DNA from: Steinernema hermaphroditum
Lineage: Eukaryota > Nematoda > Chromadorea > Rhabditida > Steinernematidae
Assembly: GCA_030435675.1 (NCBI GenBank)
Contig: CM059623.1
Location: 6,040,012 to 6,104,011, forward strand
Length of the DNA stretch: 64,000 nt
Direction of reading: 5' to 3'
Of this stretch, positions 20,623 to 31,599 are shown one piece after another. A program made the translations under genes and the position numbers. Position 1 is the stretch's first letter; each line of letters starts with the position of its first letter. Under the pieces are notes generated by a model that ran no database searches, was not told where the DNA came from, and saw only the letters and a program-made list of their open reading frames with translations.

Positions 20623-20935
20623 TTTGCAACCAGAAGCGCAACCTATTTTAGCCATGATTCTCGATGAAACTTTGGATGTCGTTTCCAGTGTGATCACAAA
20701 TGTTGATTGCAATGAAGTTGAAGTGAAGTTCATTGCAATCAACATTTGTGATCACACTGGAAACGACATCCAAAGTTTCATCGAGAAGCTGTTCCATCTG
20801 TGGGTCAAATGCAGCCGGGAGATTTGCAACCAGAAGCGCAACCTATTTTAGCCATGATTCTCGATGAAACTTTGGATGTCGTTTTCATCGAGAATCATGG
20901 CTAAAATAGGTTGCGCTTCTGGTTGCGTTCTGGTT
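20623..20935. repeat. Snap-back repeat with direct and inverted copies
   Basis: The unit starting AGATTTGCAACCAGAAGCGC appears at about 20621-20700, again directly at about 20820-20885, and then inverted at 20884-20935. Between them, 20675-20790 forms its own hairpin around GAAGTTGAAGTGAAGTTC. This looks like the product of template switching or transposon end rearrangement. Confidence 0.6.
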
Positions 20936-21408
20936 CTGGTCGTTCTTCTCGCTTGGTTCTGCCACGCTTGTGTCCTCAGTGCTTTCCGGATGTCGTCTCG
21001 CCATCTTGTTCTGGGTCGTCCGAGTGGTCTCGAAACGATTGGCCTCCAGTCAGTCAGGCGTTTCGACCACTTTTCTTCGTCTTCATTTGCGAGTTTCCAC
21101 GCGTATTTCATCTTTCTCTTCTTTGCAGATTCCGCCACGTCAGATATCTTCGTCACTCCGCGCAGCCAATCGTTTGTCTTCTTGTCTACGAGACGAACGC
21201 CGACCATTCGCCGCTCCATCTTCCGCTGTGCGGTCGCAAGCCTCTTGCAGGCGGACTTCGTCAGCGCCCACGTCTCCGCTCCATACAGCATCGCTGGAAG
21301 GACGCACATGTTGAACAGGCGCCGCTTCCATCTCATCTCGACGGTCGGATTTCCATCTCGACTCGACTTCCATCTCATCTCGACGATCGGAATACCAATC
21401 CGATGCAC
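20890..21408 (-). pseudogene. RTE-type LINE reverse transcriptase fragment (3' end)
   Basis: The minus strand encodes the C-terminal part of an RTE-like LINE polyprotein: LFNMCVLPAMLYGAETWALT, then RRMVGVRLVDKKTNDWLR and RPLGRPRTRWRDDIRKAL. These are characteristic of the region after the RT palm in RTE/Bov-B elements. The upstream RT and endonuclease are missing. It diverges from the copy at 25.4 kb, so it belongs to a different lineage or age class. Confidence 0.75.
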
Positions 21409-21862
21409 GCCTAACGATTATAAATAGTGTATTAGGGAAAAAGTTGTATCTATCCTGGGGTAGAAGGTAAAGGCTGGAATCTACAAACACTTCAAGGGCG
21501 CAATTGGAAATTACGTTCGTGTTCGACTTTTACATACCAAAAATGTCACAGAATGTGCTTTGGTGTAGTCTCAAACATTATTCTCAACACGTTCGACCTT
21601 TTAATAATCCCAGCCTTCACAAACGATCAACACGGGTCTTTAATTACTGCGAGACACCCATAGACAGATTTACCCTTCAGAGAATTGGTTTATTGCAAAG
21701 AAACAAATTAACCTTAGGGACTGTTTCGAAAGTTTAGAGTGTCCCACAATGGTAGAACTGTCATGACTGCAGTGTGTCTGTTTGGCTACGCAGAACATAC
21801 AGAACACAGAACATACAGAACACAGAACATATACAGAATATCTTCAGAAATTCGGACTGGTG

Positions 21863-22030
21863 TAAACGGTGGCCGTGGCCGTGGCCGCAGCGGTGTAAAC
21901 GGTGGCCGTGGCGGTGGCCACCGATGTGTGTGGCTGTGGCTGTGGCCACCGGTGTGGGTGGTCCGCGGTGTAAACGGTAGCCGTGGCCACCGATGCGTGT
22001 GGCTGTGGCTACCGATGCTTGTGGCTGTGG
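21863..22030. repeat. Minisatellite of GGTGTAAACGGTGGCCGTGGC-like units
   Basis: Imperfect tandem repeats rich in GTGGCCGTGGC and GTGTAAACGG lie just left of a Tc1-like element. The strong G/C strand asymmetry creates long open frames that I regard as spurious. Confidence 0.6.
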
Positions 22031-22072
22031 CTGTACATAGGAGAGAAGACAAAAAATTTATTTTTAAATGTA

Positions 22073-23441
22073 CAGTGGCGGCTGTATAAATAGCCGCACC
22101 CCCTACATAAAGTTTCTATTGCCGATTTACCCTGGATTTTAAAATGTGGGCACTAAACCAAGGGCACTATCAGATGTAGAATTTATCAAGCAGAAAAATG
22201 GTGTTACTTATTTTCCGTGCAGGACCCACCATGCAGACAGGGAATGTAATACATTCGGCCGGCTCATATTCGGCGCGGCATTATAAATAGCCGCACCCGG
22301 AGTTCCACCATTTTCTGAGTGTTTTTTGATGATTTTTTTGCGTCGTATCGTTTTATTCTTTATTTTATGTTATTTGTGCTCCCACTCTGCTGTATAATTC
22401 ATCTACACCCGGGGATGAGGTTAACGTATTACGCCCCAAAAAAGTGCCCATGCCGGTACCCAAAGAACGAAGATACTTCCCGGGAAAGAGTCTCCGAGAA
22501 ACAATGAATCTCGGAGATGGTTACACAAAACACTGTTAAAACGGTATAGAACAATGGGGAAAACCTAGAGACTGCTTTAGGGAAGCGCAAGCCATGAAAA
22601 AGAACGGTCTTTATCGATTAAAGGATCGTCCGGATCTCAGAGGCAGACCGAAAAAAGTCGTTTTTCTGCTGAAGTATCCAACTTCGGCCGGGTTTTTTGG
22701 GCTGTGCGTGAGCGCGCGAAAAATCAGACGTATCTAGAATACACTGACAAGCCCACATGGCCTCCGCCAAGCAGCACTTCGACTAGCAACCCGTAGACAA
22801 GGCCAAATTACTGTTTTGACGGACAAATTGACCTTCTATCGTCTAGTGTGGGTTATGAGAACGTATATACGACGTTGCATAGGAGAAGAATTCGATCCAG
22901 TACATACGGACGCCACAATCAAGCATGACGGTGGCTCTGTAATAGTGGGAGTTGGCATCCGGCGGTCCGAGATCCATCCGATTTTTCACAGTGAAGGCGT
23001 TTTTGACAGCCAGATGTTTGTGAACGTCGTAAAGAGTGTGTTGCAACTACACACAGCCCAAAAAACCAGGCCGAAATTTGGATACTTCGGCAAAAAAACG
23101 ACTTTTTTCGGTCTGCTTCTGAGATTTTGACGATCTTTCTATCGATAAAGGCCGACCTCTTTCGTGAATTTGGCATTCATACGGAATTCTTCAGGTTTCC
23201 TCCGTTGTTCTACACCATCTCTACAGCGTTTAGTCCATGTGTCTCTGAGAGCCGGCCGAATGTATTACATTCCCTGTCTGCATGGTGGGTCCTGCACGGA
23301 AAATAAGTAACACCACTTTTCTGCTTGATAAATTCTACATCTGATAGTGCCCTTGGTTTAGTGCACACATTTTAAAATCCAGGGTAAATCGGCAATAGAA
23401 ACTTTATGTAGGGGGTGCGGCTATTTATACGGCCGCCACTG
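22073..23441. mobile_element. Tc1-like transposon with ~195-bp TIRs and TA duplication
   Basis: The element starts CAGTGGCGGCTGTATAAATA and ends in the inverse at 23441, with TA on both sides (22071-22072 and 23442-23443). TIRs of about 195 bp (22073-22267 and 23248-23441) are about 95% identical by eye. The CAGT terminus, TA target and encoded protein all fit Tc1-like elements. Confidence 0.85.
22345..23130 (+). pseudogene. Tc1-like transposase, degraded
   Basis: Fragments in several frames occur between the TIRs. The best preserved (about 22816-23070) reads RRCIGEEFDPVHTDATIKHD followed by GGSVIVGVGI and a segment ending FVNVVKSVLQL, the usual second-acidic-residue region of Tc1 transposases. 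Frame breaks and loss of the final catalytic motif make it inactive. An inverted pair starting near 22645 and 23090 (AAAAAAGTCG) interrupts it. Confidence 0.65.
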
Positions 23442-25440
23442 TATGTTCCGGCTACCGAGCAGCGGAGAACAAAAGGGCGGTCGCGAAACACGAACTGCAG
23501 GGCTATGTAGGCCCAGATGGCTACTACACCATGAGCATTAAGTAATAGTGCAACAAGACTGCACGGGTCTAGACCGCTTTTGTTGCCGATAATGCATCAC
23601 AGTAATGTGATGAAACGGACTATCTTTAATACTGGAGGTAAGCCTTATGCTACGGCCACGAACGCTGCGTCGTGCGTCTTGCGTCGTGCGTTCTCTGCTC
23701 GCTGCGTTGCGTTCGTGGCCACCCCCCAAAAAACGCACGACGCAGGACGCATGACGCAGCGTTCGTGGCCACCCTCCAAAAAACGCACGACGCAGCGAGC
23801 GACGCACGGAGCGCGACGCACGACGCAGCATTCGTGGCAGTAGCATTAGTAATGACAGTGACGAAGGCATGTAACTGAGCACGATGCTGCGCTATAAGAC
23901 GCATAGTGCCAGGGACGTCCTTAAGACCGGAGCGGAAACCTGGGGATACGCGACACAGGTGATGCTGCGACCTGTAAGCCGGTATTGCCAAAAACTGACA
24001 AAAAACCAGTACCTCCTTCTACACATCCTGTTTGTGGAAAAGAATAGCTTTCCACGCAACCGATGTTCACTACGTGATAGGATGCTCGCCAAAACAGGAA
24101 TAAACGTCTCCAAACAATGGAGATACGTAGGTAACTGCTGCCACGCGGTAAAATCCTCAGTGATACGACGATAATAAATGGTGCGGATCTTGCTCCAAGC
24201 ACCGTGACGAAACACAAGCGTCACACAACAACGAACGGCTTCACAACGACGACGACGACAACAACAAGTTGATATGCGGACACTGGTCGCGCAAGATACA
24301 ACAAACAACAACGGTGCTCTTTTCACTCTTTTATGAAGCGTCCCTCTGGACTGCACCAAACAACAACAAACAAATCTACAGCGATTCAACCAAATACAAA
24401 ACGATCCAGATGATCGAACAACAAGTCCGAACAGCCTGGACTTCAGTCGCCGCTTCAGCTCGAGCGCGAGCCGCTCTGCTTCGTCAGTGAACGCAGCGCC
24501 AGTGATCCGCGCAAATCTTCTCGCTGCAGCGCGTTGAATGTTCTGGAATCCGTCGACGGTGTAAATCGTGGCGGGACCAGGCTGACGCAATCAAGACGGC
24601 GCTTCGTAGACATCAGATGTTCGGCTTCGGCGCGTCGTAGACATCGTGGCTGTGATGGAACATCCATCAGCAGGTTAATACAACAAAAACAAGGCACTAA
24701 ATGTGCAGATATTAGTCAAAACACAAAGATAAACGATAAAAAGGAACATCGCGACAGGGTTGTCGCGACACTGTTTGCAACCTCCCGCCACTGCGGAGCA
24801 GTGGGTTCAAGTTCTGCTCGATGTCTTCGCTCCCCCAACTCGTCCTTCGAAATGTACTGAGTGTCGTTCAACAAATCTTCTTCACTCACAGAATTTCGAT
24901 CGCCCCACTCCTTGGGTTCTACCCATTGAAGTCAGTAGGATGCAGGCACCCGTCTCCAATGCTCGCCTCCTTCCGTTTACTCTTAATGTGCTTTCTTTTT
25001 TCTTTTCTTTTTTACATTATATTTTTAGATTCTCGGCATCAATTTCCGCTTGGCCGGTGTTACCGTAAAAAACCCTCAGCACTTCACCTGCGTTATTCCC
25101 TATGCGGGTCGTTGGCTCTTCTATGATGACATGCATCACCCACCTTTACGAATATTTACTCCCTTACATGGCTTCCTTAACATTGTCATTTATGTACCTG
25201 CTTAACCTGATTATTTTCGCCTGCTTATTCTTCCCTCCCTTTGTTTCGTCAATTATATTTTCCGTTTTCACTGCCTCCGCGACACAACAGCCGCAAAATA
25301 AGGGCCGCGACACAACAGCCTGCGACACAACAGCCTGCAACTACAAATAATAGCAACTGTTAACAGCAAAGCTATTCATCACCCATCTTGCGTTTGTTGC
25401 GACCGATTTACGAATTTACGAATTTTATTGCGATATCTAA
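23442..25440. other. Gene-poor region with GC repeats
   Basis: About 23650-23845 consists of repeated and inverted CGTGGCCAC / GACGCAGCGTTC blocks, looking like a foldback repeat. From 25285 to 25345 there are CGACACAACAGCCTG repeats that recur inverted at 28070-28140. Open frames here (for example 23884-24174 plus) have no motif that I recognise and no convincing splice context. Confidence 0.4.
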
Positions 25441-25875
25441 CATATTACACGTTGTCGCACCCCAAATCTATCCATCGCTGCCTGGTTTCTTGTATCGCTC
25501 GATGTCGCCATCTTCTGCTGCCTACTTTCTTCGTTAAGTCATCGCTCCATCGGGTCCGAGGTCTTCCGAGAGGTCTCTTCACAGGCGGGCGCCATTCTTC
25601 GAGTCGATTGTACCACTTCTCCGGGCTTCCGTTCGCCATCTTCCAGGCGAAGTTCCACTTCCTTCTTCTTGCCGCTTCGTCGATGTCCTTCACCTTCGTG
25701 ACCCCTCGGAGCCATTCGTTGGTCCTTCTGTCTAGCAGACGGACTCCGGCCATTCGGCGTTCCATCCGTCGTTGAGTGGTCGCAAGCCTCTTCCTCGCCG
25801 ACTTCGTGAGCGACCAAGTTTCGGATCCGTACAGCATGGCGGGGAGAACGCATTGATCGAAAAGGGCGTTGAGAC

Positions 25876-26050
25876 ATTTGAGTCTCGGCACTTGAGTCTC
25901 GGCACTTGAGTCTCGGCACTTGAGTCTCGGCACTTGAGTCTCGGCACTTGAGTCCCGGACATTTGAGTCCCGGACATTTGAGTCCCGGACATTTGAGTCC
26001 CGGACATTTGAGTCCCGGCACTTGAGTCCCAGACATTTGAGTCCCAGACA
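25876..26050. repeat. Minisatellite array 1, ~16-bp units
   Basis: Eleven or so units of GGCACTTGAGTCTC, turning into GGACATTTGAGTCCC. It reads through as SNVRD or SAETQ repeats in LINE frames. It is the inverted partner of the array at 26176-26360. Confidence 0.8.
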
Positions 26051-26175
26051 CAGAGCTCCGACGAAACGGTAACATCTGTAAACGGCAGAAACGTCCAACG
26101 TGAATCATAGCGCATCAAATTGCTAAGCAAATACCCAAGAAGTTAACTCAAACTCAACCGTTTCGTCGAAGCTTG

Positions 26176-26360
26176 GTGTCCGGGACTCAAATGTCTGGGA
26201 CTCAAATGTCCGGGACTCAACTGTCCGGGACTCAAATGTCCGGGACTCAAATGTCCGGGACTCAAATGTCCGGGACTCAAGTGCCGGGACTCAAATGTCC
26301 GGGACTCAAGTGCCGGGACTCAAGTGCCGGGACTCAAGTGCCGGAACTCAAATGTCTCAA
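26176..26360. repeat. Minisatellite array 2, inverted relative to array 1
   Basis: Units of GGGACTCAAATGTCC and GGGACTCAAGTGCC. The outer flank AATGTCTCAACGCCCTT is the inverse of array 1's outer flank (AAGGGCGTTGAGACATT), so the whole block from about 25862 to 26375 is a large inverted duplication about a spacer at about 26055-26165. Confidence 0.8.
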
Positions 26361-26528
26361 CGCCCTTCGTCGAGCATAGGCTTCCGTTGTTGTCGCGCAG
26401 CTGAACTATCCGTCTTCTGCCGGTAGCGACTTCTCATCGAACCTTACTCAATCCCTTGCAATTCATCACGGCTTCTTCGACGAGGCGACGGTGATGTTCG
26501 TTGATGTCGTTACGCACCTCGCGACGGA

Positions 26529-27707
26529 TCAACTTGTTGAGCTCCGTGAGGGCGATCCGATCGTCGCTGGTGACTTGTCGTCGTCGAAGCACGTGTCTCT
26601 GTCGCAGGAGATCGGTGGTTCTTGTGCTGAGTCGGTTCTTCTTTTCGTTCGGCAAACTTCTTCGGCAAACCGTGCAGCTTCGTGAACGTAGTCGGTGAGC
26701 TGGGCATATCCTTCTTGCGATTCTGTGTTGATCCTCGGCGGGTTCAGGGCGACTGCCATCTTGAAGAGCTCCCGATTCAACGTCTTCTTCTTCTTCGGTG
26801 GCTGATCTTGTCTCCAGAGCCTCGGTGTTGGAAGTTGGATCGTCGCTCGAAGAATCCGGTGGTCTGAGCCTGCGTTGTAGGAGCCCAGGACGTTTGAACT
26901 TCGGAATTGGATGCTTCTCGGAGCCAGAATGTAGTCAATACAATTCTTCGATCTTCCGTTCGGCGAGATCCATGTCCATTTGCGTCCAGGCCGGCTCTTG
27001 AAGTAGGAGTTGACCGACCGGAGCCGAAAATCTTCGCAGAGGTCGACCAGAAGTTGCCCGCGCCGGTTTCTTTCGCCGTAGCCGTGGTTGCCAATCGCAT
27101 CTTCGTCTTCATCGGTTCTGCGGCCCATCTTCGCGTTCATGTCTCCGAGCAGAACAGGGATTATCCGTCGATTGGATTCCCCCGATCCACCAACGTTGGC
27201 ACCCCTGTTGACTCCTATCGGCATACCAACGTGGCGCAGTTCTGCCCGGATTTCCTCCAGAAAGGCTTCATAGTCATCTTCTTCTTCATCGTCATCTTCT
27301 TCGTCATCGATTCCTCTGGATCCCGTCGCGGGCGCATACAGAGAGTAGAGGCGCAGGATTTGGTCTTCGAACTGGAGATCCAGATAAGAAATCATCGAGG
27401 AGACTTGGCGGAACTGTCGGACGTTGCGCTTCAGTTGTTTCTTCAAGAAGAATCCGGTGCCCGAAGCGCTTGCGTTATCTTCTGGTCCTGCGTGGAAGAA
27501 GCAGAAATCCGAGTCTTCCAGGTCCATTGCGCCGAAGTTCTTCCATCTGTGCTCGGTGAGGGCGATGACGTCGATGTTGGTCTTCTCCAACTCCTTCTGC
27601 AGCTCGACGAGGCGTGGCGTTGACGACATCCGGCGCACATTGAGTGTTCCAAGCACAACGCGAGGAAACGGGTGGGGGTGGAACATTACTAGACTCTGCG
27701 GTTCCAA
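26529..27707 (-). pseudogene. LINE endonuclease domain (APE type)
   Basis: A long open frame of about 390 residues. It has VVLGTLNVRRM near the start, a catalytic EHRW (about residue 50), LLGDMNAKMGRR, a WTWISPNGRSKNCIDYILAP block and SDHRILRATI at the end. These are the ordered motifs of the apurinic-like endonuclease that nicks target DNA for reverse transcription. An acidic DDEEDDDEEEDD insertion sits mid-domain. The frame is intact over the domain but is cut off from a functional RT. Confidence 0.8.
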
Positions 27708-28379
27708 TGCTTCTGAGTCTAGCCCCGCTCTCTAGATGAGAGCGACGGAGGGACCCGACCGCTCACCACCACGACAGACTAGGGAATGAGGCGACCGATA
27801 CTGCCTAGGATATCAGCGAAGCTGTTAAGACAACAGGGCTCGCCCTTCGGGCTCGCTTTAAATCAATAGGCATAGTCCTAAGCCGGAGCCTAAGCCGAGC
27901 CAGGATCTTAGGCCATATGCAAAATGAATACGGGGCTCGCTTCGCTCGCCCGCAACATTAAATCCCCGATAAGCACGAAAAAAGCAGCAAATAGCAACGT
28001 AAAACAACAAATGGCAACGTAAAGCAACGTAAAGCAACAAATGACAACGTGTCGGCATTTGCCATCACTGGTTGCAGCTGTTGTGTCGCAGGCTGTAGTG
28101 TCGGCGGCTGTTGTGTCGCCGGCTGTTGTGTCGCCTCACGGTTTTCACTGTCTTCTCCACCACCGTTACACTAGGGTGGCCGCAGAACCGCTTACTTCAC
28201 AACAGCCACGGCCACCGTTTACACCGGTCCCAGAAATTCTCGTTTCTCGTTTGACCATCTTCCCTTTAATACGTCTTACCGTGGCTAAGAGTTTGATACA
28301 AAGTGACATATGAGATCGTAGAGTCGCACGCATAATTGTTGTTCTGGGAAGGTTAATTAGAATAAAGTTGTCCATATAT

Positions 28380-31300
28380 ATAACTCAAACTCTGATTATA
28401 CACAGCATCGGTCGCGCTTGGGTTTTAAGCAGCTAGAAGTAGCAGGCAGACTGCTGACTGGGGTCTCACACCGCTTTGCCTGACCTCGCTGCTCGGAGCT
28501 TCGAACGACGACACTGCTGCCTGAGGTCCCAGAGCGATGTGCCTGAATTCGCTGTCTGGTGCTGCTCGGTGTTGCCTGGTTTGTTGAACGACTTTGTACA
28601 CTTTGTACAGTACAGTATACCGACTTAGTACACCGCAAGGGAATCGGTTCAGGACCGAGATAGTCTAGTAAATGTCATACGCCGAACCACTTTGTACAGT
28701 ACAGCATACTGACTTAGTAACCGCAGGGGTATCGGTTCAGGAATACCTCACTCTGTACCAGTTAGTACGCCGACTTAGTACAGAAGTGGAAAGGAGTCTG
28801 AAGTCATCGTGTGAGGTTTCTGTAGTACTTCCGAGTGTCGAGGTGTGGACTCTCCCTCGATGTTTTCATGCGTTCAGCTCAACTTCACTCAACTTCTGGG
28901 CGAAATGACGGATTCTCCGCCGATTCAAAGATTCGACGTCTCCACTCCTTGGACGGGACTCAAAACTCAATCCAGAGAGAAAATTTTTCATTTTCAACCT
29001 GTTCACAGAGATAAATGACCGTCGAAAGATCAAATCACTGCTGAAAGAATACGAGCTGTGCTTGAAACAGGAACTATCATGCATGAAAGACAACTGTACT
29101 AAGTGGTTCAACCAGGGGTGGGCAATAGGTCGCTCCGATTTGGGGGGGTCGGTTACCATTCGGAGCCGACCGTCTGCGCGGAGCGGTGCGATATAAGCGC
29201 AGACGACAAGAGAGATGGCTTCGTTTATTGTCCGATCAACGGCGAATGTCACCGCCGCAGTTCGTTGCAGGACCGCAATCAGGGACACGATTGAGTCCGT
29301 TATAAGGGGATTTCCGGGTTTCTGACTGAATACGTGGATTATTTCGAAGACAAAGCCGTTTTTCAAAATTCCGCTTTGATAGAAGTGTTCGCCAATCGCC
29401 GAAGAAGCATATGCGGTTTGCGGCGCATTTTCTACTTTCCTCACAAAGTTATAACGGTTTTGAGGCGCGCATGTTCGTTTTAGCTTATTGTCTCCATCAT
29501 TTCGATGGACCTTTCGCACTACGCACGAATTTGATCAAGCTTTATCAGCCACATAGCCCCAATAACGACAAATGGGACTGACTGACAAGCGCGCGGCAGC
29601 ACAATATGGTCGTCATAGGCCATATCAAAAGCTTAAATTCATTTTCTACTTTCGAGACATGCTTTAAGTAGTTTCGAGCATGATTGCCTGGAAGTAACTC
29701 GACATGAGCCCGTAGAAGCTCTGTTCAACAGGTTTAGATTAAGAGCTACCTTCTCTAGTTCGCAGATTCGTACAATCTGCGCATCATTGTTTTTCCTTAG
29801 CAATGATATTTCCTGATGCGCTAACATCAGTTGCTGGTTAGCATCTGCCAAGGCGTTCCTCAGTTCCTCAGTTTCACACTGAGCGTGTCTTCTTGATTCC
29901 TCCTTTTCGGTCGCCCATGACTGTCGAGCGAAAGCCAACAGCCTTGCTCTTACACACTTCGACTTTGATAATTTTACCGTTTGGAGTTCTGCGAATAATA
30001 GAATTTGTAGAAAACAATAAATAAAGCAAGAAACCGCACGATAAATCCATCGAACTGATGGAAACAATCAGCGAACACGAACGTGCGCGCCTCAAAACCG
30101 TTATAACTTTGCGAGGAAAGTAGAAAATGCGCTGCAAACCGATGCATACGCTTCTTCGGCGATCGGCGAACACTTCTATCAAAGCGGAATTTTGAAAAAC
30201 GGCTTTGTCTTCGAAATAATCCACTTATTCAGTCAGAAACCCGGAAATCCCCTTATAACGGACTCAATCGTGTCCCTGATTGCGGTCCTACAACGAACTG
30301 CGGCGGTGACATTCGCCGTTGATCGGACAATATCAACGTATCCGATGACGGAGTACAGGTTCAGGGCACTTGCGCCGCAGGGAAATCGTGGTGGGACCAC
30401 TTACTTGTAGGTGGGACCACTTACTTGTAGTCCCATCTCAGCCGCGTTTGTTAAATTTTTATAATGACGATCGAGTTTTTTTTCTTCAGCATCTTGTAGA
30501 GGAGGAAAATTCACTATGAGCTGACTATGTGTCTTAAATACGAAGTTGACTTGAAAAAGCTGATTTCGAGGTTCAAATGTCAAATGTTTGGACCTCGTTT
30601 TAGGGCACTTCCCATTCACGGGGGGGGGGGGGGTATATAACCCCATATATTCTTGTACTCCATGGTGTGCTCTACAAGAATACATTCACCGTTTGTTTTG
30701 TTCTTTGGATCATTTTTATGGAATTATTTAGTCTGGAACACTATAAAACAACGTAAGGGGTCTTAAAACATCGACCTTGCTGTTAGGGGGGAATTGTTTT
30801 TATCGATGTCCTGCGATCTAGCCAGTCGTATTCAGCATACACTCATCTACAACAATATGCATAAGGCTCTGAAGTCACACTTGTCGTCGGGGTGTAAAAG
30901 TACTCTTATAATAGGATCATAAACAATTTCGACCTGTTCCGAGGGTAGTGACTCTGCGTAGATCCCTCGTGACCCCACTTACACTGTTCAGAATTGTCTC
31001 CTCTACAAAATGATGTATAACATTCGGCAGTTTCTCCAGCCCATCAGGTGTAAAAGTGGTCAAAACCACGACCAATTGCCCCTAAGTGCTCCCGCAACGA
31101 TATCCCTGACTGATCATGCCGTCGCTCCAAGAGCGACCTTTGCCCACCCCTGGGTTCAACATATGGCATTCTCCGTAGTATCGGTCCTGAACCGATCCCC
31201 CTGCGGTGTACTATGTGTCATACTGTACTGTACAAAGTGGTTCAGCGTATGACATTTACTGTACTATATCGGTCTTGCAGCGAACACCCCGTTTGAACTA

Positions 31301-31440
31301 AGTCGGCGAGCGTACGAACTATATTGTTCAACAAACCTTGACGCACCGTGCTGCTTCGTGCTGCCTCGAACAACGACAAACGTCGTCGTTCGAACTACCC
31401 ACCAATAAGCGACCGCCGCGTTATCGACTGTATTGTGGTC
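28380..31440. repeat. Composite inverted-repeat region around a second hAT element
   Basis: Arms at 28655-28745 and 31172-31290 are inverted copies (shared ATGTCATACG.TGAACCACTT and GGTTCAGGACCGA). The left side carries an extra block, 28749-29100, in which TTTTCAACCTGTTCACAG precedes an open stretch reading RKIKSLLKEYELCLKQELSC; I do not recognise it. Outer ends share TTCGAACGACGAC blocks with 10000-10115. Confidence 0.55.
29113..31152. mobile_element. Non-autonomous hAT-type element with exact 8-bp duplication
   Basis: It begins CAGGGGTGGGCAATAGGTCG and ends with the inverse CGACCTTTGCCCACCCCTG. GGTTCAAC is duplicated at 29105-29112 and 31153-31160. This 2040-bp element has no hAT transposase. 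Inside is an inverted pair (29225-29515 against 30054-30330) around about 540 bp with a coiled-coil-like frame (minus, about 29900-29720, EELRNALADANQQLMLAHQE), which may be captured sequence. A G12 run lies at about 30620-30631. Confidence 0.8.
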
Positions 31441-31599
31441 AACTGATCAGCTTATGGACGTCGCCGACTTGACTGTGCTGCGTTCGAGCGTCTTTAGTGG
31501 CGAATCTTAGAGTTTAATCGTTGTTTTTGTCTTCCGCGTGTTCGTGGCGTCGAGAATTCGTCATTTCTGAGAAGGTCGCCACTTGTTATTCTTTCAGAA

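Larger units (their letters stand above)
25445..27707 (-). mobile_element. RTE-type LINE, rearranged
   Basis: The minus strand encodes, 5' to 3', an APE-type endonuclease (27707-26529) and the C-terminal RT region (25870-25445, with LFDQCVLPAMLYGSETWSLT and RPLGRPRTRW). The RT palm and fingers between them are missing; that space holds two inverted minisatellite arrays. Flanks at 25285-25345 and 28070-28140 are inverted relative to one another, so the insertion sits in a larger inverted-repeat structure. Confidence 0.8.

Noticed and set aside
21739..22089. Glycine/valine-rich open frames on both strands
   Set aside because: They are translations of a GC-skewed minisatellite.
23892..24590. 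232-aa minus-strand frame
   Set aside because: Low-complexity R/C/S-rich translation with no domain; codon use is not gene-like.
25876..26360. CRISPR-like array
   Set aside because: The units are contiguous ~16-bp minisatellites without unique spacers, in a eukaryotic LINE.
26173..26379. Repeat protein of MSGTQ units
   Set aside because: A by-product of the minisatellite unit length; no start context, splice sites or conservation.
30618..30632. G12 run as a G-quadruplex or regulatory element
   Set aside because: A single homopolymer in a non-coding hAT element; equally likely a sequencing or slippage artefact.
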